From Paraburkholderia silvatlantica (GTDB lineage: Bacteria > Pseudomonadota > Gammaproteobacteria > Burkholderiales > Burkholderiaceae): a DNA stretch of 64,000 bases. A program made the translations under genes and the position numbers. The stretch is from NCBI RefSeq assembly GCF_003096715.1, contig NZ_QEOL01000008.1:186001-250000 (forward strand), written 5' to 3'. Within the stretch, counting starts at the first letter, position 1; each line of letters begins with the position of its first letter. The notes under the pieces are model-generated. The model saw only the letters and a list, made by a program, of their open reading frames with translations, did no database searches and had not been told where the DNA came from. Positions 35,325 to 44,277 of this stretch are shown here, piece by piece.

Positions 35325-35804
35325 ATGAACTACACCGCCCCTTTCGCGAGAAATGACACGCTGATCGACGACACCTTCGTCCATCACCCCGACACTGCCG
35401 AGCAGACCGTCCTGCGCGCGGTGCGCACCTGGTTGCGCCCGCATTGCGACGCCTACGCCAAGGCCGAAAGCTGGCGCGGCGTGCTCGCCGACGCGGGGCT
35501 CGGCGCGGAAGGCTTCGGCTATTTCGATCTGCTGATGGGCACCCTGTGCCGCGCCGCGCGCCGCCCGCTCGACATGCGCTGCCGCTGCGCTTCCGAACTC
35601 GCGAAGGACGAAGGCTCGCTGCTGCAGGTGATCGCGCTTTTGCAGTCCACGCGCAGCGAGGCCGCCGTGCAACTCCTCAACGACTGGCTGCCGACGCCGA
35701 GCGTAAGCGGCATGCTCAAGACCACGCGCTGGTTCGCCATCGCGCTGCTCGATGCGGGATTGCGGTTGAGCGACCGCTCGCGCCGCGTCACCTACATGCA
35801 CTGA
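35325..35804 (+). CDS. Hypothetical protein behind a Fur box
   Basis: 159 residues with no signal peptide and no membrane segment. It is helical, with seven cysteine or histidine-rich spots (VHHPD, RPHCDAY, GTLCRAARR, MRCRCASE). No domain is recognised. The ATG follows CCGGAGG at a good distance. The Fur box 81 bases upstream suggests expression in low iron. The pattern of Cys and His may bind iron or haem, but this is speculation. Confidence 0.75.
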   Translation: MNYTAPFARNDTLIDDTFVHHPDTAEQTVLRAVRTWLRPHCDAYAKAESWRGVLADAGLGAEGFGYFDLLMGTLCRAARRPLDMRCRCASELAKDEGSLLQVIALLQSTRSEAAVQLLNDWLPTPSVSGMLKTTRWFAIALLDAGLRLSDRSRRVTYMH

Positions 35805-35964
35805 CTGGCCCGCACGGCCGACGCTGCCCTCGATTCGCTGGGAGCCTTCGGGCCATGAAGCCGATGCGGAAGACTTCGACGCCGCAACGACCACTCAGGC
35901 GCTCGCAGGGCGGTACGTTTGCAGCACCGCCCCTTTTGTCTGGCTGAGCAGAAATTGCCGGACC

Positions 35965-37419
35965 CTAGTCCCGCTTGCTCAATCGTTCGCGCAGATAACG
36001 CCGCACGGCGCGCGCCATCTTCGGATACTGCTCGCCGGGCACGGCGAACAACACGAGCGCGCACAGCGCGAGCAGGCTGCAAAAGAGAAACGTGCCGCGA
36101 TAACCGAACGCCTGCACGAGCAGGCCGGAAAGCACGCCCGAAAGAATCGAGCCGAGCCGCGACGCGTTAAAAAAAAGCGCCGTCGCCCGCCCCGGCGACG
36201 AGGGCATCAGATCCTGCACGAAGGTCATGCCAAGGCACGACGTGACGGCAACGACGAAGGCGTTGAGGATCTGCATCGGGATCAGCGCGTGCACGCCGGG
36301 CGCCAGCGCCATCGCGACGAAGTAAACGGCATGCACCACGGCGCACGCGGCCAGCCACCATGGCTTGTTCAGCACCGAGGCGCGCGCGCCGAGCGCGAGC
36401 ATCATCGGTATCTCCATGAGCGCGCCGAGGCCGAGCATGATCGACACGTCGATGCTCGTGCCCTGCAGGCCATGCACGATGTAGAGCGGCAGCACGATCA
36501 TCGTCGCATTGGCCGCGAGGCCGATGAGTGTGAGCGCAACGATCGCGCGCATGATGTCTTTCTGCGAGCCCTCCGCGGCAGGCGCAGGGGGGCGCACGGC
36601 CCTGGCCTGTGCCTTTGCCGATCCCGCCGCGGCCGCAAGCGTTGCAGGGCCGCGTGGCGCACCCGGCTGCACTTCGGCCTGCGTAAGCGGCTGGCCCTCG
36701 TACGCCGCAGCGCTTTCGGCGCTCATCTCCTGCGCCACTTCGTCCGAAGTGGGACGCGCCATCAAATGCTGCGTGGCGTGTTCGTCGCGGCGCGGCTCGC
36801 GCATGCGCCAGACGATCGTGCCGCACGCCGCGAAGCTCGCCGCCGCAAACAGGAAGAGCCCATAAAAGTTCGTGGCCGCAAGCACGAGCGCGCCAACCGC
36901 GGGCCCGAACACCCACGCGGCGGAGAGAATCGTGCGCAGCGTCGCGCTCGCGAAGGTCCGCTCGGCGTCGTCGCTCGCGGGCAACGCCGCGCGGCTGAAC
37001 GAGAACACGAGCGAGAGCGCGCAACCGCCCGCGCCGATGAACGCAATGCCCACGAGCAGCAGAAGCCGGTAATCGCGCACGACGCACAGGCAGAGATAGC
37101 CGAGCGTGGCCGCACACAGCGAGACGAGCAGCAGGGTTCGGTGCTTGCCGGTGGCGTCGCTCCAGCGGCCTGCTGCCGTGCTCGCGATCACGCCGCTCGT
37201 GGCGATGGCGGTCATGAACACGCCGAGCCGGAACGGCGTCATGCCGGCGCGCTCGACGCCGAATAGCGAGAGGTAAGGCGCGGTGAAGGACATCGCCACG
37301 CCCAGCATCAGGGTCGCGCCGGCGAGTGGCAGGAAACCAGGAATACGCAGAAGACCGGCAAAACGCGAGTTTTTGAGCACGGTGCGGCGGGGGTGGCGAG
37401 GAGAAAGTTGCCCGTGCAC
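35965..37419 (-). CDS. MFS transporter of the sugar-efflux (SotA/SetA) type
   Basis: 484 residues with twelve predicted helices. The first helix and GVEXAGMTPFRLGVFMTAIA-like region and FGVERAGMTP resemble SetA/SotA efflux proteins, which export sugars or analogues; FGYRGTFLFCSLL is near the end. The central loop between helices 6 and 7 is long (about 80 residues) and Ala-rich, which is not usual. Start at ATG 37419 is kept; a GTG at 37380 would remove a hydrophilic 13-residue head. Substrate unknown. It is convergent to the Fur-box gene. Confidence 0.8.
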   Translation of the reverse strand: MHGQLSPRHPRRTVLKNSRFAGLLRIPGFLPLAGATLMLGVAMSFTAPYLSLFGVERAGMTPFRLGVFMTAIATSGVIASTAAGRWSDATGKHRTLLLVSLCAATLGYLCLCVVRDYRLLLLVGIAFIGAGGCALSLVFSFSRAALPASDDAERTFASATLRTILSAAWVFGPAVGALVLAATNFYGLFLFAAASFAACGTIVWRMREPRRDEHATQHLMARPTSDEVAQEMSAESAAAYEGQPLTQAEVQPGAPRGPATLAAAAGSAKAQARAVRPPAPAAEGSQKDIMRAIVALTLIGLAANATMIVLPLYIVHGLQGTSIDVSIMLGLGALMEIPMMLALGARASVLNKPWWLAACAVVHAVYFVAMALAPGVHALIPMQILNAFVVAVTSCLGMTFVQDLMPSSPGRATALFFNASRLGSILSGVLSGLLVQAFGYRGTFLFCSLLALCALVLFAVPGEQYPKMARAVRRYLRERLSKRD

Positions 37420-37514
37420 GCGCGGTCACGCGACGGCCATATCGACGCCGATTATCGGGCCGAACTCCCACACCGTGCAAGGTTGATTCGGCAACGATCA
37501 ACATCTGGGTGCGC

Positions 37515-37891
37515 TATCCACAACTTTCGTGGACAGCCTTGTGCGTAACCCTGGGACGACTATGCCAAGTGCTTGAAGCGATTCGGATTGTGCGCAGCGT
37601 TGCCGATTGTGGCAGCAGCGGCGTCTCACGGAAAAACGCGCCGGGGCTTTTCCACAGTTTTCGTTGACAGCCCTGTGGGTAACTTCTGGACATCCGCACC
37701 AAGTCGCTGATTGGAAACGGGAAGCGCGCTAACGACATGGAAAATGCATGTTTTTTGCGCAGCAAAGTTGTCCACAGTTTTTGGTGACAAACCTGTTGAT
37801 AACCGCCTGGAGAGCGCGCCAACTCATTGATCGGATGGAAAGTTCGTCGCTTGTGTCGCGCTTGCATCAATTTGCGTTTCCGATGGGCAAC
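37515..37891. repeat. Three diverged ~125-base repeats rich in DnaA-box-like sites
   Basis: Units begin near 37515, 37648 and 37768. Each has TCCACA, then GTGGACA or TTGACA, then TGTGNGTAAC or TGTTGATAAC, and a shared trailer containing a GATTGGA/GATCGGA-like core. TATCCACA and its reverse complement variants resemble the DnaA box TTATCCACA. Sequence between copies is also related, so this is an array, not isolated matches. Confidence 0.7.
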
Positions 37892-37954
37892 CGGGGGAGG
37901 CGCGCAAACGTTTCGTGACGGCCGCCACCCTCTTCCCATCGATACGCGCAGCAC

Positions 37955-39652
37955 TCAGGCCAGATCGAGCGCCGCCGTGAGATCGCCCGGCGGCGTCTGC
38001 TCTCGCGAGCGGAACGTCTGGTCGCGCGCGGCCACGCCGTCGAGCGGCGCGAGCCCGTGCACGCGGCTGATGCAGCGCAGGATCGACACCGTGTCGTAGA
38101 ACGTGTGATCGACATGGCCCTTCTTCGCGAACGGCGCGATCACGAGCGCCGGGACGCGCGAGCCCGGTCCCCAGCGGTCGCCCACGGGCGGCGCGACCGG
38201 ATCCCACCAGCCGCCGTTCTCGTCGTGCGTCACCACGATCAGCGTGTTCGCCCATTGCGGGCCGCGCTGGATGTGCTCGATCACGGTCGCGATGTGACGG
38301 TCGCCCGATTCGACGTCCGCATAGCCGGCGTGCATGTTCAGGTTGCCCTGCGGCTTGTAGAACGTCACGGCAGGCAAGCGCCCCGCGTCGATGTCCGCGA
38401 GCAGGCGGTTGGTCGACGGATCGTCGCCCATGCCCGCATCGCGCAGGTGCCGTGATCGCGCGGCCGTCCCCGGCGCGAAGTTGGCAAAGTAGTTGAACGG
38501 CTGGTGGTGATACTGGAAGTCGGGCACCGCGCCCGTGTCCTGATGGTCCAGCGCATATTGCCAGGCCCCGCTGTACCAGGCCCAGTCGACGCCCTTCGCC
38601 GAGAGCCGGTCGCCGATCGTCGCGTAGGTCTGCGGGCGCAGCACGCGCGGATTGGACGGATCGGCGAGCGCGGGGTTGCCGTCTTCCGACGCTCGCACGT
38701 TGCTCGGCTGATACGGCGGCGCCATCGTATTGACGGCGTAGCCATCGGGCGTGAAGAGACCGTCGTTCACGAACTTCGGCGGCCCGTCGAGCGCCGAGGC
38801 CGGCGAATTCGGCGCGACCTTCAGGCGCGTGCCGGTGGGGTCAATGCCCTCCACGACCGAGGCGAGATGCCTGGCTGCGCTCGTCTGGATATCGGCGTAT
38901 TGCGGCACCTGCGCCGAGATCAGGAAGATGTGGTTGAGCCACGAGCCGCCAAACGCGGCCATGAAGAAGTTATCGCAGAGCGTGTACTGCTGCGCGATAT
39001 TCCAGAGCTTTAACGTCTGCGCGGAATTTTCGTAGTAGCCCATGACGAGGCCGCCCGAATCGCCCCACGCCGCGAACTGGTCGTTGCGCCCCGCGTTGAT
39101 CTGCATCTGGTTCTGATAGAAACGATGGATCAGATCGCGCGTGATGATGCCGTTCGGCAACGGATTGCCATGCGCATCCGCGATCAGAAACGGGCGGTTC
39201 GAGAGACCCGTGATCTGATGCTCCGCAATCATGTAGCGCTTGCCATCCACTTCCTGCGCCTGGGGCACGAGGCCGCCCCAGATCTTCGGCAACTGCGGCA
39301 ACGGCGTCTTGCCGTCGCGATCGAGCTGCGCGTAGCGCTCGGCGCTCACGCTCGCAAGCGGCGTTTGCACGCCGGGAAAGTTGCCGTACAGATTGACGAA
39401 GCTGCGGTTCTCCGCATAGATCACCACGATCTGGCGAACCTGGTCGCGCAGTGCGGCATCGACACGCGCGTCGGCGGCGCTGCGCGGCGCGCTCGCCGCG
39501 CTCTGCGCCGGCGTCTCGCAGCCGCCGAGCGCGAGGCCCACGCCGACCGCCGCCAGACCGCCGAGCACACGGCGGCGCGCGGGGTCGTCCGGGCCCGCGG
39601 GAATGGAAGGTTCTTCGGGGCGCCCGTTCTTCGGGTCGTCGTTCTGCTTCAT
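37955..39652 (-). CDS. AcpA-type acid phosphatase / phosphoesterase
   Basis: 565 residues. The N terminus carries a twin-arginine-like signal (DDPARRRVLGGLAAVGVGLA) ending GGC, so a Tat lipoprotein is possible. The phosphoesterase family signature AENRSFVNLYGNFP is near the start of the mature domain. Metal and active residues include HDENGGWWDPVAPP near the C terminus. AcpA and phospholipase C relatives share this fold and hydrolyse phosphomonoesters or phospholipids in the periplasm. The two genes on either side are unrelated. Substrate preference is not readable from sequence. Confidence 0.88.
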   Translation of the reverse strand: MKQNDDPKNGRPEEPSIPAGPDDPARRRVLGGLAAVGVGLALGGCETPAQSAASAPRSAADARVDAALRDQVRQIVVIYAENRSFVNLYGNFPGVQTPLASVSAERYAQLDRDGKTPLPQLPKIWGGLVPQAQEVDGKRYMIAEHQITGLSNRPFLIADAHGNPLPNGIITRDLIHRFYQNQMQINAGRNDQFAAWGDSGGLVMGYYENSAQTLKLWNIAQQYTLCDNFFMAAFGGSWLNHIFLISAQVPQYADIQTSAARHLASVVEGIDPTGTRLKVAPNSPASALDGPPKFVNDGLFTPDGYAVNTMAPPYQPSNVRASEDGNPALADPSNPRVLRPQTYATIGDRLSAKGVDWAWYSGAWQYALDHQDTGAVPDFQYHHQPFNYFANFAPGTAARSRHLRDAGMGDDPSTNRLLADIDAGRLPAVTFYKPQGNLNMHAGYADVESGDRHIATVIEHIQRGPQWANTLIVVTHDENGGWWDPVAPPVGDRWGPGSRVPALVIAPFAKKGHVDHTFYDTVSILRCISRVHGLAPLDGVAARDQTFRSREQTPPGDLTAALDLA

Positions 39653-39802
39653 CAGCCTGCCTCCGGTGCCATGGCCCGTCAGGGCGAGTCGAGGGGACGC
39701 GCATTACGCGCGGCGTACCGCGAATATCAGGCAGCAGGATACCGGTTCCGCAGTTGGCGAGGCAAAGAGGACGCGCGCAAGCGCTGAACTGAAGCGGCCC
39801 TT

Positions 39803-40684
39803 TTAACCGTCGCGCGGCATGCGCGGAACGGTCGATGCGATATGCGGCTGGGCTTGCGCGAGCGTTTGTGCGGGCCGCGGTTCGCCGGCGTGGCCCTCAT
39901 GCCCGGCGCGCGGTGCGCTGGGCAACGTCGTGCGCTCGCGGCGCGGCACGTCGCCTTCGTCGGTCCAGAGCGGATCGGGAATCTCGCCGAACACCTGGCG
40001 CAGCCGCTCGCCCCACGTCGAATGAATCATCTCGAAATACGCATTCGACTGGTCGAGCGACGCGTATCGCGTGACTCGCAGCGCGTCGCGCTCGTACACG
40101 AGCAGGTCGAGCGGCAGGCCGACCGAGAGGTTCGAGCGCAGCGTCGAGTCCATGGAGATGAGCGCGCACTTCGCGGCCTCGTCGAGCGGCGTATGCGGCG
40201 TCAGCACGCGGTCGATGATCGGCTTGCCGTACTTCGACTCGCCGATCTGGAAATACGGATTGACGCTCGACGTCTCGATGAAATTGCCTGCCGCGTAAAT
40301 CTGGAAGAGCCGCATGGGATGGCCGCCGATCTGGCCGCCGAGGATGAAACTGCAGTTGAACTCGACGTTGAAGGTCTTGAGCGCGTGCGCGTCGCGCCGG
40401 TGCACTTCGCGCACGGCTTCGCCCACCACGCGCGCGGCCTCGACCATGGTCGGCGCGTTCCAGAGCGTGGCGCGCCCCGCCTCCTGCGGCTCGGTCAAGA
40501 CCTGTAGCGTAGCCTGCGTGATAGCCAGGTTGCCCGCGACGAGCAGCACGAGCACGCGCTCGCCGGGCTCCTCGAACACGGCCATCTTGCGCGACGTGCT
40601 GATGTGATCGACGCCCGCATTCGTGCGCGTGTCCGCAAGAAACACGAGCCCCTCATCCACTGCCATTGCCACACAGTACGTCAT
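39803..40684 (-). CDS. Anbu proteasome-like peptidase
   Basis: 293 residues. It begins MTYCVAMAVDEGLVFLADTRT, the pattern of Anbu (bacterial proteasome homologue): Thr2 becomes the N-terminal nucleophile after Met removal, and the Asp and Lys helpers (ADTRT, SRKMAVF) are placed as in Ntn hydrolases. The last 60 residues are low-complexity and rich in Ala, Pro and His. It is the last gene of an operon with ATP-grasp, alpha-E and transglutaminase-like genes, the combination predicted to make or process a small peptide-like product. The biochemical role of this system is still open. Confidence 0.92.
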   Translation of the reverse strand: MTYCVAMAVDEGLVFLADTRTNAGVDHISTSRKMAVFEEPGERVLVLLVAGNLAITQATLQVLTEPQEAGRATLWNAPTMVEAARVVGEAVREVHRRDAHALKTFNVEFNCSFILGGQIGGHPMRLFQIYAAGNFIETSSVNPYFQIGESKYGKPIIDRVLTPHTPLDEAAKCALISMDSTLRSNLSVGLPLDLLVYERDALRVTRYASLDQSNAYFEMIHSTWGERLRQVFGEIPDPLWTDEGDVPRRERTTLPSAPRAGHEGHAGEPRPAQTLAQAQPHIASTVPRMPRDG

Positions 40685-40707
40685 GCGCCTCCTTGCCCGT
40701 CCCTGTC

Positions 40708-40736
40708 TTTCCCGCTGGACTTGTTATAGCGGGAAA
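40708..40736 (-). other. Intercistronic hairpin in the Anbu operon
   Basis: A nine-base inverted repeat (TTTCCCGCT/AGCGGGAAA) sits between the transglutaminase stop and the Anbu start. There is no T-tract. It may affect mRNA stability or relative expression of Anbu. Confidence 0.4.
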
Positions 40737-40737
40737 A

Positions 40738-41538
40738 CTATTGTTGCGACTGCTGCGCGCTCACGTGCACGCTGACATCGAGCGTTTCTCCGGCCCCGCC
40801 CACGCGACGGCCGCGAACCGGCGCCGCTGCGTCGTAGTCGCGTCCCACCGCGATCCGGCAATATTTTTCGCTTGCGAAACACGCGTGCGTGACGTCCACG
40901 GTCACCCAGCCGTTGTCGAGCCACACGTCGACCCATGCGTGGCTCGCCATCTCGGGCACGTCGCCGGGGTCGATGTAGCCGCTCACATAACGCGCCGGCA
41001 CGCCGCGCGCGCGGCACACCGCCAGCATCACATGCGCATGATCCTGACACACGCCACGGCCTAGCGCCAGCGCGTCCGCCGCGGTGTGTGTCACGTCCGT
41101 GACACCGGCTTCGTAGCGCACGCGCTCGGTGATGCGCGAAGCCGCGTGAAGGATGGCCGCTGTGTCGTCCAGCGGGGGCAGGCCGAACGCGAATTCCGTG
41201 AGTGCCTCGTCGGCTTCGGTGAGGCGCGTGGGCGAAGTGAAATGGTACATCGGCACCGTGCCCTCGCCTTCGGACAAGCGGCCATCCGGCAGCGCCACGG
41301 TCTCGACTTCTCCGCGCACGCGCAGGCGGATTTCACGGTGGGGGCGCGTGAGCACCAGCGTCATCAGCGCGTTGCCATAGGCGTCGCGGCCCGCGTCGAC
41401 CTTACCCGGCGCCTCGACCTGCCACTGCTTGACGATCTGCGTGGGCGTGGTGAGCGGCGAGAGCCGCAATTGCTGGATCGAATAATGCACGGGCACTTCG
41501 TAGCGGTACACGGTGTCGTGCCGGATCGCGAGTTGCAT
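40738..41538 (-). CDS. Transglutaminase-like protease-fold protein of the Anbu operon
   Basis: 266 residues. The N-terminal bacterial transglutaminase-like domain begins QLAIRHDTVYRYEVPVHYSI. The catalytic triad is visible: Cys in GRGVCQDHAHVML, His in ASHAWVDVWLD and Asp in WVTVDVTHACF. The ATG at 41538 was selected because GGAGG precedes it; a longer frame from 41562 lacks a ribosome site. It is part of the four-gene Anbu unit, upstream of Anbu. Transglutaminase-like enzymes in such clusters are thought to act as cysteine peptidases or amide-bond transferring enzymes (inference). Confidence 0.92.
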   Translation of the reverse strand: MQLAIRHDTVYRYEVPVHYSIQQLRLSPLTTPTQIVKQWQVEAPGKVDAGRDAYGNALMTLVLTRPHREIRLRVRGEVETVALPDGRLSEGEGTVPMYHFTSPTRLTEADEALTEFAFGLPPLDDTAAILHAASRITERVRYEAGVTDVTHTAADALALGRGVCQDHAHVMLAVCRARGVPARYVSGYIDPGDVPEMASHAWVDVWLDNGWVTVDVTHACFASEKYCRIAVGRDYDAAAPVRGRRVGGAGETLDVSVHVSAQQSQQ

Positions 41539-41590
41539 GAGGTGAATCCTCCATCGGGACATTCTGGGTATCGATGAGCGCGCAGTCGCG

Positions 41591-42544
41591 CTAACCGACC
41601 GGCAGCATCAGATAGGTGCGCGCAACCTGGTTGCCCAGCTCGTACACGCGCGCGAGAAACTGCGTAAGAAACGTATGCACGCCCATCGAAAAGATCTGCC
41701 GCAGGTCCGCATAAAGCAGCTCGGCGCGCAGCTTGCCCGCCGTGCGCTCGACTTCGCGCGAGCTATCGGTGCGCAGCATCGCGAGATTCGTGCAGACGCC
41801 GTCGAGCGACGCCAGCAGCGAGCGCGGCATTTGCTGGTTGAGGATCAGCAGCTCGACCACGCGCGCGGGCGTCACCACGTCGCGGTAAACCTTGCGATAG
41901 ATTTCGAGCGCGGAAACCGAGCCGAGAATCGAGGTCCAGTAATAGAAGTCCTCGAGCTGCCGTGCGGCCGAGCGCGAGTCGGCGTTTTCCACGTCGACGA
42001 AACGCACGTCGAGAATGCGCGCCGTATTGTCCGCGCGTTCGAGGAAGGTGCCGAGCTGCGTGAAGAAAAGCGCGTCGTCCTGCAACGCCGTGCCGAGGCG
42101 CACGCCGCGCGACAGATGCGAGCGGAACTTCACCCACTCGAACAGCGCATCGGGACGCGCCTCCAGATCGCTCCCGCGCAACAGCTCGACGAATTGCAGC
42201 CATGTGTCGTTAATGGTTTCCCACCATTCCGTGGTAAGCGTGCCGCGCACCGCGCGCGCATTCTCGCGGGTCGCCTGCAGACACGAGTAGATGCTCGACG
42301 GGTTGGTTGGGTCCGCAACGAGAAACTTGAGCACGTTGCTGCTGGTCGTTTCCTCGTGGCGTGCGTCGAAGGCTGGCTCCAGTTCGGAGATGCGCAGCAT
42401 CGCGCGATGCGTGCGCGCCTCCGCGTCCGCGCTGCCCGGCAGCAGGAGCGCCTTCAGATTGATGTCCAGCATGCGCGCGGTATTCTCCGCACGCTCCATG
42501 TAGCGGGCCATCCAGAACAGATGATCGGCAGTGCGGCTCAGCAT
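41591..42544 (-). CDS. Alpha-E domain protein of the Anbu operon
   Basis: 317 residues, helical. The start MLSRTADHLFWMARYMERAE is diagnostic of the alpha-E (DUF403) family, and it ends FLARVYELGNQVARTYLMLP. These proteins accompany circularly permuted ATP-grasp enzymes and transglutaminases in many bacteria; their role is unknown but they may bring the enzyme complex together. It is translated after the ATP-grasp gene with a 40-base gap. No metal or nucleotide motif is visible. Confidence 0.95.
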   Translation of the reverse strand: MLSRTADHLFWMARYMERAENTARMLDINLKALLLPGSADAEARTHRAMLRISELEPAFDARHEETTSSNVLKFLVADPTNPSSIYSCLQATRENARAVRGTLTTEWWETINDTWLQFVELLRGSDLEARPDALFEWVKFRSHLSRGVRLGTALQDDALFFTQLGTFLERADNTARILDVRFVDVENADSRSAARQLEDFYYWTSILGSVSALEIYRKVYRDVVTPARVVELLILNQQMPRSLLASLDGVCTNLAMLRTDSSREVERTAGKLRAELLYADLRQIFSMGVHTFLTQFLARVYELGNQVARTYLMLPVG

Positions 42545-42584
42545 GGTCGAACCTCTTCGTGTGCGTGTGGTGTGGCCAGTGAAA

Positions 42585-43991
42585 TCATTCGAGCACCCAT
42601 GTGTCCTTGGTGCCGCCGCCCTGCGACGAGTTGACGACGAGGGAGCCTTCCTTCAGCGCCACGCGCGTGAGGCCGCCAGCCGCCATCTGGATCGTCTTGC
42701 CGGAGAGCACGAAGGGCCGCAAATCGATATGGCGCGGCGCGATGCCCGCTTCGACGAAGGTTGGGCAAGCCGAGAGCGACAGCGTGGGCTGCGCGATGTA
42801 GTGGCCCGGCCGCGCGAGCAGACGGGCGCGAAACGCCTCGATTTCCTCGCGCGTGGAAGCGGGGCCGACCAGCATGCCGTAGCCACCTGCTCCGTGCACC
42901 TCTTTCACAACGAGGTCAGGCAGATGTTCGAGTGTCCAGGCGAGATCGTCGGGCCGGCGGCATTGCCACGTCGGCACGTTCTTCAAGATCGGCTTTTCGC
43001 CGAGATAGAACTCGATCATGTCGGGTACATACGGATAGATCGACTTGTCGTCGGCCACGCCCGTGCCCATTGCATTCGCGAGTACGACGCGGCCGGCACG
43101 GTACGCCGTGAGCAGCCCCGGCACGCCAAGTGCGGAGTCGGGGCGGAACGCCAGGGGATCGAGGAAGTCGTCGTCCACGCGCCGGTAGATCACGTCCACG
43201 CGACGCGGCCCTTGCGTCGTGCGCATGAATACGTAGTTATCCTCGACGAAGAGATCCTTGCCCTCCACCAGCTCGACGCCCATTTGCTGCGCGAGGAACG
43301 TGTGCTCGAAATACGCAGAGTTGTACATCCCTGGCGTGAGCAGCACCACAGTCGGATCGTCCACGCCTTCGGGCGCCACCGAGCGCAGCGTATCGAGCAG
43401 CAGATCGGGATAATGCGCGACCGGCGCCACCTTGTGCTGAACGAACAACTCGGGAAAGAGCCGCATCATCATCTTGCGGTTCTCGAGCATGTACGAAACG
43501 CCGGAGGGCACGCGCAAATTGTCTTCGAGCACGTAGAACGCGCCGTCGCGCCCGTCGCGCACGATGTCGATGCCCGCGATATGCGCATACACGCCCAGCG
43601 GCAGGTCGATGCCTTGCATCTCCGGCCGGTACTGCGCATTGGTGTAGACCTGCTCGGCCGGAATCACGCCGGCGCGCACGATGTTGCGCTCGTGATAAAC
43701 GTCGTGCAGGAACAGATTTAGCGCCTGCACGCGCTGACGCAGTCCGCGCTCGAGCAGCGCCCATTCGTCTGCGGGAATGATGCGTGGAATCAGGTCGAAG
43801 GGAATGAGCCGCTCGGTGCCGGAGAGATCGCCGTTCACCGCGAACGTGATGCCGACCCGCCTGAACAACAGGTCCGCCTCGGCGCGCTTGCGCGCCATCG
43901 TCTCGCCAGTCTGCCTCTCCAGCCACTGCTGGAAGCGTTCGTAGTGCGGGCGCACTGCGCCCTCGTCGCGCATTTCGTCATGGACTTGCAT
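42585..43991 (-). CDS. Circularly permuted ATP-grasp enzyme of the Anbu operon
   Basis: 468 residues. It matches the circularly permuted type 2 ATP-grasp family: RRVGITFAVNGDLSGTERLI near the start, AFYVLEDNLRVPSGVSYMLE in the middle, and KEVHGAGGYGMLVGPASTRE with a glycine loop near the end. It would form an amide or ester bond using ATP. It leads the operon, followed by the alpha-E, transglutaminase-like and Anbu genes. Iyer, Aravind and colleagues predicted such sets to make or attach small peptides. No substrate or product is assigned. Confidence 0.95.
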   Translation of the reverse strand: MQVHDEMRDEGAVRPHYERFQQWLERQTGETMARKRAEADLLFRRVGITFAVNGDLSGTERLIPFDLIPRIIPADEWALLERGLRQRVQALNLFLHDVYHERNIVRAGVIPAEQVYTNAQYRPEMQGIDLPLGVYAHIAGIDIVRDGRDGAFYVLEDNLRVPSGVSYMLENRKMMMRLFPELFVQHKVAPVAHYPDLLLDTLRSVAPEGVDDPTVVLLTPGMYNSAYFEHTFLAQQMGVELVEGKDLFVEDNYVFMRTTQGPRRVDVIYRRVDDDFLDPLAFRPDSALGVPGLLTAYRAGRVVLANAMGTGVADDKSIYPYVPDMIEFYLGEKPILKNVPTWQCRRPDDLAWTLEHLPDLVVKEVHGAGGYGMLVGPASTREEIEAFRARLLARPGHYIAQPTLSLSACPTFVEAGIAPRHIDLRPFVLSGKTIQMAAGGLTRVALKEGSLVVNSSQGGGTKDTWVLE

Positions 43992-44277
43992 CGGTTCGTT
44001 CTCGCGCGTGAGTGCAACTGCGTCGGCGGCGCCGCGTTTCGTCTCATGATTGAGGCAAGATGCGTTGCGCGCTGCAGTACAGGCTAAAAAGCAAGGCGTA
44101 TGCCATCGGCCTTGCGCCTTGTTTCATGCGCTCGATTGGTGCAACGCGGGCAGGATCGGCAGTGTCGAAACGGGGCATGCCAATGCGGCGCCGCATTTGC
44201 GCTTCAAGCTGGTGCAACGCGTTCGCGCGGCACGCTATATGCAGGATCAGCAGGCAACTGGAGGGCCCTGAGTTCCA

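Noticed and set aside
35187-35894. A 235-residue reverse frame over the Fur region
   Set aside because: It runs through the forward hypothetical gene, the Fur box and promoter region, and has no ribosome site; shadow frame.
37515-37891. Calling the DnaA-box-like array an active origin of replication
   Set aside because: No dnaA, dnaN, gidA or partition genes nearby, and the words are degenerate; only a repeat call is supported.
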